11,086 nucleotides of DNA, taken from assembly GCA_964547525.1 (NCBI GenBank), contig CAZJOD010000123.1, forward strand, positions 1 through 11,086, given 5' to 3'. A program made the position numbers and the translations under genes. Positions within the stretch are counted from its first letter, which is position 1. Each line of letters starts with the position of its first letter. Shown here piece after piece: positions 6,516-11,086 of the stretch. The DNA comes from CAZJOD01 sp964547525 (GTDB taxonomy: Bacteria; Bacillota; Clostridia; JAAYHZ01). The notes under the pieces are model-generated. The model saw only the letters and a list, made by a program, of their open reading frames with translations. It was not told the origin of the DNA and ran no database searches.

Positions 6516-7817
6516 ATGTGTAAATACGGATTAATAGGCAAAAAATTAACACATAACAAACTGCCTGTCGTAAATCAAATATTGTGCAATAGTTTACAAA
6601 TTGAGCAGGATTATAAGATAATAGAATGCGAAAACGAGCAAGATGCTGCGGATGTAATTAGAAACGCTTTGAATTGCGGATACAAAGGGTTGAATGTAGC
6701 AGCACCGTATCAGTCGATTGCGTACCAATTGTCTGACAATTTATCATTGGAAGCTCAAAAAACGGGTGTCGTAAATACATTGACATTTGAGCAAGGGTTA
6801 ATAAAAGGTGATAATACCGAGTATTATGGTATAGCATACGCTTTATCCCGAACAGGGATGGATTTCAGCGAAAAAAAGGTATTGACTGCAGGATACGGTG
6901 CTCCGCTTAACACGGTTATATCCGTGTTAAGCGATATAAATGTTTCACAAATAACGATCGTAACAAAAGATAAAAAAAGATTAAAAAACAGATACTCCTC
7001 ATGTACGGTGATGGATGAAGACGAGTTAACCGACTGTAAAGATGTTTCGTTATTTTTAAATTGTACTACTACAGGTATGTTCCCGGATACCGGTTCATGC
7101 CCGGTGGAATGTGATTTGATTGAACGGTTTGACAGTGTTATTGATCTATTATACTATCCTTGGGAGACAACGCTGCTAAAAAAAGCGAGAAGAAACGGTA
7201 AATATACTCAAAACGGAATGATTTCAACCGTTGCTCAAGCTGTAAAATCCCAAGAGATATGGAATAAGATAAGTATAGACCCTGAACTTATTGATGATAT
7301 ATATTACCAAATGAAGAGACAAGCCGGTGATAATATTATTTTAATCGGCATGCCGGGAAGCGGTAAGACATCTGTGGGTAAAGCACTTGCAAAGTCGTTA
7401 TCTTGGGAGTTTGTAGATACGGATGAGTATATTGAGAATTATTTCGGACAAATATCAGTTTTATTTGACATAGGTGAAAGCTATTTTAGGGAGATAGAAA
7501 CAAATGCTCTAAAGCTTCTTATGAATGCCAACGGGCTGGTTCTATCCACCGGTGGAGGTATAATAACAAGAAAAGAAAATATACCTTTGCTTAAAAATTC
7601 CGGTAAGATATTTTTTTTAGACCGTTCCCCTGATTTGCTGTTGCAAAATACTGATTTACAAAAAAGGCCTTTATTAGTGGGAGATGACGGTTCTAAAAAA
7701 ATTATGGCTTTATATGATCAAAGAATTGAAACATACCGAAAAACCGCTGATTTTATAATAGACAACAATCAAGGAATCTTTCAAGCCGTACAAGCTGTAA
7801 AAAGCCGATTAATATGA
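6516..7817 (+). CDS. aroE-aroK: Fusion protein: degenerate shikimate dehydrogenase-like domain + shikimate kinase
   Basis: 433 aa. Residues 1-265 have the AroE fold: YGLIGKKLTHNKLP (4-17), NVAAPYQ (60-66), VVNTL (85-89), GDNTE (98-102), LNCTTTGM (181-188), YYPWETTLL (213-221), NGMISTVAQ (233-241). Residues 272-433 are shikimate kinase, which phosphorylates the shikimate 3-hydroxyl: Walker A GMPGSGKTS (278-286), DTDEYIE (301-307), FREIE (324-328), STGGG (344-348), KRPLL lid (383-387) and R403. All these kinase motifs look intact. The AroE half is not: compared with E. coli AroE, S14 and S16 are N14 and L16, T61 is A62, catalytic K65 is Q66, D102 is E102, and the NADP loop GAGGA is replaced by GYGAP. 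N86 (N87) and Q244 (Q241) remain. This domain is probably not a working dehydrogenase and may be structural or regulatory. ATG at 6516 has AAAGG eight bases upstream; stop is TGA. Confidence 0.93.
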   Translation: MCKYGLIGKKLTHNKLPVVNQILCNSLQIEQDYKIIECENEQDAADVIRNALNCGYKGLNVAAPYQSIAYQLSDNLSLEAQKTGVVNTLTFEQGLIKGDNTEYYGIAYALSRTGMDFSEKKVLTAGYGAPLNTVISVLSDINVSQITIVTKDKKRLKNRYSSCTVMDEDELTDCKDVSLFLNCTTTGMFPDTGSCPVECDLIERFDSVIDLLYYPWETTLLKKARRNGKYTQNGMISTVAQAVKSQEIWNKISIDPELIDDIYYQMKRQAGDNIILIGMPGSGKTSVGKALAKSLSWEFVDTDEYIENYFGQISVLFDIGESYFREIETNALKLLMNANGLVLSTGGGIITRKENIPLLKNSGKIFFLDRSPDLLLQNTDLQKRPLLVGDDGSKKIMALYDQRIETYRKTADFIIDNNQGIFQAVQAVKSRLI

Positions 7818-7860
7818 GTTTAGTCCATACTTTTTTATAGTATATGCAAAAAAATTTTTA

Positions 7861-7889
7861 TTTACACTATTCTATATATGTGGTAGTAT
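7861..7889 (+). promoter_or_regulatory. Probable promoter of the acyl-CoA synthetase gene
   Basis: TTTACA (7861-7866, one mismatch) and TAGTAT (7884-7889, 4 of 6) are 17 bases apart, and TG at 7881-7882 makes an extended -10. Initiation near 7896 would give a leader of about 143 nt, long enough to hold control elements; the direct repeats at 7949-7998 fall inside it. Confidence 0.5.
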
Positions 7890-7948
7890 TTTAAGAAAAT
7901 AAATTTAAATGTGCATGATTATATTAAATTTCCGTATATGAGAGCAAG

Positions 7949-7998
7949 TATTTTTTATTTATAAGATATTTTTTATTTAAAAGAGTATTTTTGTAAAT
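7949..7998 (+). repeat. Two exact and one degenerate copy of TATTTTTTATTTA
   Basis: The 13-mer TATTTTTTATTTA occurs exactly at 7949-7961 and 7967-7979, an 18-base period, and a weaker copy TATTTTTGTAAAT starts at 7986. The copies lie in the leader of the acyl-CoA synthetase gene, 41 bases or more before its ATG. They may be regulator or RNA-binding sites, or simply low-complexity AT-rich DNA. Confidence 0.6.
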
Positions 7999-8038
7999 TT
8001 TCGTAATTCGAAATTATTTTACATAGGAAGGGTTTAAT

Positions 8039-9703
8039 ATGAATTTATTAGAGAAGTTTGTTGATCAATTAGAGTATGATGGCTATGAAGATTTTGCTAA
8101 AAATTTCCATATAAGAATACCCGAGAATTTCAATTTTGCATATGACGTGGTTGACGTATACGCTGATAAATGCCCGGGGAAGATTGCATTGGTATGGTGT
8201 GACGATAACGGAGAAGAGCGAATTTTTACTTTCGGAGACATTAAAAAATATAGTAGTAAGGTTGCTAATTACTTTAAAAGTATAGGTATCAAAAAGGGCG
8301 ATAAAGTAATGCTTATTCTTAAGCGAAGATATGAATTCTGGTTTTCAATTATAGCTCTTCATAAGCTTGGAGCGGTAGGAATTCCCGCAACGCATTTGTT
8401 AAGAAAAAAAGATATAGTATACAGAAATGAAGCCGGTGATGTAAAGGCCGTAGTTTCTATTAACGAAGCGGAGATAATTCGTGAATTGGAATTGGCGATG
8501 CCTGAATCTCCATCGGTTAAAAATTTAATTATGGTTAACGGTAAAAAAGACGGTTGGCTGTCTTTTGAAGAAGGAATAAACAACCAAAGTGAAGAATTTA
8601 AAAGACCGATAGGTACTGAAGGTACCTGTAACAGCGACATCATGCTTTTATACTTTACATCAGGAACCACAGGAATGCCTAAAATGGTTCAACATGATTA
8701 TACATATCCTTTAGGACATATTGTTACGGCTAAATATTGGTTGAATTGTACGGACGACGGATTGCACTTGACCATATCCGATACAGGATGGGCAAAATCC
8801 GCATGGGGCAAACTATACGGTCAATGGATATGCGGATCGGCTGTTATGGTTTATGATATGATTAAATTTGTTCCTAATAATGTTTTAGAAATAATGGATA
8901 AGTACAAACTGACGACATTTTGTGCTCCTCCTACAATGTATAGATTTTTTATTAAAGAGAATTTGTCGTCGTATGATTTTTCTTCATTAAAACACTGCAG
9001 TATAGCCGGAGAACCGCTAAATCCTGAAGTATACAAGCAATGGGTTGAAGCGACAGGGCTAAAACTATATGAAGGCTACGGGCAAACGGAATTAACCATT
9101 ACCATCGCAAATTTCCCATGGATGGAGCCAAAACCCGGTTCTATGGGTAAAGCATCTCCAATATATGATGTAGATCTTGTGGATGAAAACGGAGAGTCTT
9201 GTGCTCCGGGTCAGGAAGGACAAATTGTCATTTATACCGATAAAAATTATGTCGGATTGTTTGGTGGATATTATAAAGATGATGAACTTACACGATCGGT
9301 ATGGCATGATGGTGTTTATTATACGGGAGATATAGCTTACAAAGATGAAGACGGTTATTATTGGTTCATAGGACGTTCGGATGATGTTATAAAAAGTTCC
9401 GGATACCGTATCGGACCGTTTGAAGTGGAAAGCGCTCTTATACAACATAAAGCCGTATTAGAGTGTGCCGTAACCCCGGCACCGGATGAAGTCAGAGGTC
9501 AGGTTGTTAAAGCTACCGTGGTATTGGCTAAAGGTTATGAGCCAAGTGAAAAATTGGTTCTGGAGTTGCAAGAGCATGTAAAAGATGTTACGGCACCGTA
9601 CAAATATCCAAGAATTATTGAATTTGTCAGTGAACTGCCTAAGACCATAAGTGGTAAAATACAAAGGAATCTGATTAAGAAAAAGACTTACTCGCAAGAT
9701 TAA
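8039..9703 (+). CDS. Acyl-CoA synthetase, AMP-forming (medium-chain/ACSM-like)
   Basis: 554 aa. ANL-superfamily enzyme that activates a carboxylic acid with ATP to an acyl-adenylate and then transfers it to CoA. The phosphate-binding loop is YFTSGTTGMPK (205-215), the A5 motif is YEGYGQTE (344-351), the adenosine-ribose Asp is D431 in YYTGD, the hinge and A8 segment is GRSDDVIKSSGYRIGPFEVE (445-464), and the C-terminal catalytic lysine is K540 in PKTISGKIQR. All core motifs are present. The length (shorter than acetyl-CoA synthetase at about 650 aa) and SDTGWAKSAWGKLYG (247-261) point to the ACSM/medium-chain group rather than true Acs, but the acid is not predictable from motifs. ATG at 8039 is preceded by AGGAAGGG six bases upstream. 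It has its own predicted promoter and a terminator 65 bases after the stop, so it is likely monocistronic. Confidence 0.94.
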   Translation: MNLLEKFVDQLEYDGYEDFAKNFHIRIPENFNFAYDVVDVYADKCPGKIALVWCDDNGEERIFTFGDIKKYSSKVANYFKSIGIKKGDKVMLILKRRYEFWFSIIALHKLGAVGIPATHLLRKKDIVYRNEAGDVKAVVSINEAEIIRELELAMPESPSVKNLIMVNGKKDGWLSFEEGINNQSEEFKRPIGTEGTCNSDIMLLYFTSGTTGMPKMVQHDYTYPLGHIVTAKYWLNCTDDGLHLTISDTGWAKSAWGKLYGQWICGSAVMVYDMIKFVPNNVLEIMDKYKLTTFCAPPTMYRFFIKENLSSYDFSSLKHCSIAGEPLNPEVYKQWVEATGLKLYEGYGQTELTITIANFPWMEPKPGSMGKASPIYDVDLVDENGESCAPGQEGQIVIYTDKNYVGLFGGYYKDDELTRSVWHDGVYYTGDIAYKDEDGYYWFIGRSDDVIKSSGYRIGPFEVESALIQHKAVLECAVTPAPDEVRGQVVKATVVLAKGYEPSEKLVLELQEHVKDVTAPYKYPRIIEFVSELPKTISGKIQRNLIKKKTYSQD

Positions 9704-9767
9704 AATAATAAAAGTAATATAACTATAGATGCTTGACTGACAAAATGAGAAACTTATATAAAACACT

Positions 9768-9801
9768 AAAACCCTTGGTATGAATATATCAGGGGTTTTT
9801 T
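9768..9801 (+). terminator. Intrinsic terminator of the acyl-CoA synthetase gene
   Basis: A 14-bp stem pairs AAAACCCTTGGTAT (9768-9781) with ATATCAGGGGTTTT (9786-9799), with two G-U pairs and loop GAAT, followed by further T residues to 9801. It lies 65 bases after the synthetase stop and before the membrane-protein gene. Confidence 0.9.
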
Positions 9802-9979
9802 ATTATTAAATAGGATACATTTTTAAAACTCGATTTTAAATGGACACCGGCCCGATGAACTTATTTTTCAAGTATTATACTCGGCAAATATTACATAATA
9901 ATCAATTCATGTTGTAAACTGAATAAATTTTAACGAATATGAAAACCTAATAACACATTGTTTATAATGGAGTTATAAT

Positions 9980-11086
9980 ATGCAAAAAAACACAAAACCG
10001 GATTTTAGACATAAAATTGCATATGTAAGTGCAGTTGGTACAACACAACTGCACTTGAGAAATCCCTTGATTATTGCGGGTTGGTCGCTTGCCTTTCCTG
10101 GATTGGGACATCTTTTGTTATCAAAATATTTAAGGGGATTTCTTTTATTTATATGGGAAGTTTTTGTAAATTATAAAGCGAATATAAATTATGCAATCCT
10201 GTTTTCTTTTATTGGGAAATTTGAAATGGCAAAGGAAATATTGGACATCCGATGGGTTCTTTTATACCTTCCGACATATTTTTTTTCTATATGGGACAGT
10301 TACAGAACGGCGGTCGATATTAATCACAAATATATCTTGGCTGCAAGGGAAGATGCGAAGGTACAAACCTTCAATATCAGTGCTATGGAAATAAATTATC
10401 TGGATAAGAGAGTTCCTGTAAATGCTTTTTCTTGGTCGGCTCTTATGCCCGGAGCCGGTCAGTTATATATTCATCGAATTATTACTGCAAGCTTTTTATT
10501 AATATTTTGGATAATCATTGTATATTTATCAAATATATTGCCGGGGATACATAGTACATTAACCGGAAATTTTGAAAATGTTAAGGCGATTGTTAATATG
10601 CATTGGCTTTTAAATATACCATCTGTTTATTTTTTCGCCATGTATGATGCATATGCAAATACTGTAGAAAATAATAAACTGTATGATTGGGAACTAGGTA
10701 AATTCTTAAAAAAACATTATCAAAGTAAAAAGTTTAATCATTTGTTAGGATTAAATAAAGTAAGAGGTGAGCACATGTTTGTTGTTTCAACTTTTGAACG
10801 AACTAAATATTTGGAAATGGCTATTACCGGACTTCAAATGAAGGGAATACAAAAAGATAATATTCTGGCTGTACCGATGGATAAAAAAAATGAAGAAAGA
10901 AAGCTTTTTGACTCTATACACCATTCTGATGGCAAGAGTTTGTTGGATGCTCCAATGATTTTAGGTACATTAGTTTCGATTTTTGGTGCGGTATACGGAT
11001 TCATACTAACCTGGGGTCCTATAATATGGGGACTAATAGGGTTTTTAACGGGATTTATCATTGGGATAATCATAAAACTTGCCGGG
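9980..11086 (+). CDS. Polytopic membrane protein with a duplicated PGxG(H/Q)L module, 3' end outside the window
   Basis: The frame is open from ATG 9980 to the window edge, 369 codons without a stop, so the gene is truncated only by the window. GGAG lies seven bases before the ATG. Residues about 28-120 and 146-237 are copies of one module at an offset of about 117: W35..PGLGHL (40-45) against W152..PGAGQL (157-162), FLLFIW (54-59) against FLLIFW (172-177), RW (91-92) against HW (208-209), and YFFSIWDSY (100-108) against YFFAMYDAY (217-225). Each copy has about three hydrophobic segments. Residues 266-300 look like a soluble beta-alpha-beta unit (FVVSTFERTKYLEMAITG, then NILAVPMD), followed by DGKSLLDAP (317-325) and a glycine-rich membrane hairpin (326-367, GFILTWGPIIWGLIGFLTG). 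The PGxG motif recalls small membrane-protein families such as DUF5683, but I cannot name a family or function. It is separated from the synthetase gene by a terminator, and its promoter is not clear. Confidence 0.85.
   Translation, partial: MQKNTKPDFRHKIAYVSAVGTTQLHLRNPLIIAGWSLAFPGLGHLLLSKYLRGFLLFIWEVFVNYKANINYAILFSFIGKFEMAKEILDIRWVLLYLPTYFFSIWDSYRTAVDINHKYILAAREDAKVQTFNISAMEINYLDKRVPVNAFSWSALMPGAGQLYIHRIITASFLLIFWIIIVYLSNILPGIHSTLTGNFENVKAIVNMHWLLNIPSVYFFAMYDAYANTVENNKLYDWELGKFLKKHYQSKKFNHLLGLNKVRGEHMFVVSTFERTKYLEMAITGLQMKGIQKDNILAVPMDKKNEERKLFDSIHHSDGKSLLDAPMILGTLVSIFGAVYGFILTWGPIIWGLIGFLTGFIIGIIIKLAG

Noticed and set aside
7827..7843. ATACT/AGTAT hairpin after the aroE-aroK stop as a terminator
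   Set aside because: Only five A/T-rich pairs and no T-run directly after the stem.
9963..9968. Perfect TATAAT just before the membrane-protein gene as its promoter
   Set aside because: It touches the GGAG Shine-Dalgarno and lies 11 bases before the ATG, so a transcript starting from it would lack a ribosome binding site; no -35 fits either.
1..11086. A phage, defence island, CRISPR array, insertion sequence or integrated element next to the tRNA
   Set aside because: No integrase, transposase, repeat-spacer pattern or duplicated tRNA 3' end was found in the window; only one side of the tRNA is visible.

Overview
The window looks like chromosome from a low-GC, anaerobic Gram-positive bacterium, most likely Clostridia in the broad sense. 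The reasons are the AT-rich intergenic DNA, AGGAGG-type Shine-Dalgarno sites before most genes, a CCA-encoding tRNA gene, and gene content such as a UroD/MtaA-like protein, a medium-chain-type acyl-CoA synthetase and a Tex protein of Firmicutes size. The species cannot be named. No phage, IS element, CRISPR array or defence system is visible.

Left part, minus strand: a complete tRNA-Ser(CGA) sits at the window edge with its own promoter about 100 bases upstream. Next is an unusual single-chain fusion of the tRNA adenosine deaminase TadA with an alkyladenine DNA glycosylase (AAG/MPG). A strong hairpin terminator then separates it from a two-gene operon: a UroD/MtaA-superfamily protein whose two usual zinc cysteines are replaced, translationally coupled to a Gfo/Idh/MocA-type NAD(P)-dependent oxidoreductase. 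The operon has a good promoter in the divergent intergenic region.

Right part, plus strand: tex (transcription accessory, S1 domain) is followed 91 bases later by a fusion of a shikimate-dehydrogenase-like domain with a shikimate kinase. The kinase half keeps all the motifs checked, but the dehydrogenase half has lost the catalytic Lys/Asp pair and most shikimate contacts, so it looks like a pseudoenzyme. After an AT-rich leader with short direct repeats comes an ACSM-like acyl-CoA synthetase, closed by a clear intrinsic terminator.

The last gene starts at 9980 and runs off the right edge without a stop. It encodes a polytopic membrane protein built from two tandem copies of one roughly 90-residue module with a PGxG(H/Q)L motif, followed by a soluble segment and a glycine-rich membrane hairpin. 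I could not assign it to a characterised family.

The genes do not form one pathway. Apart from the UroD/Gfo pair and the probable tex/aroE-aroK unit they are separately transcribed. The points most worth following are the two domain fusions (TadA-AAG and the AroE-like/AroK protein), the cysteine-less UroD relative, and the duplicated membrane protein.
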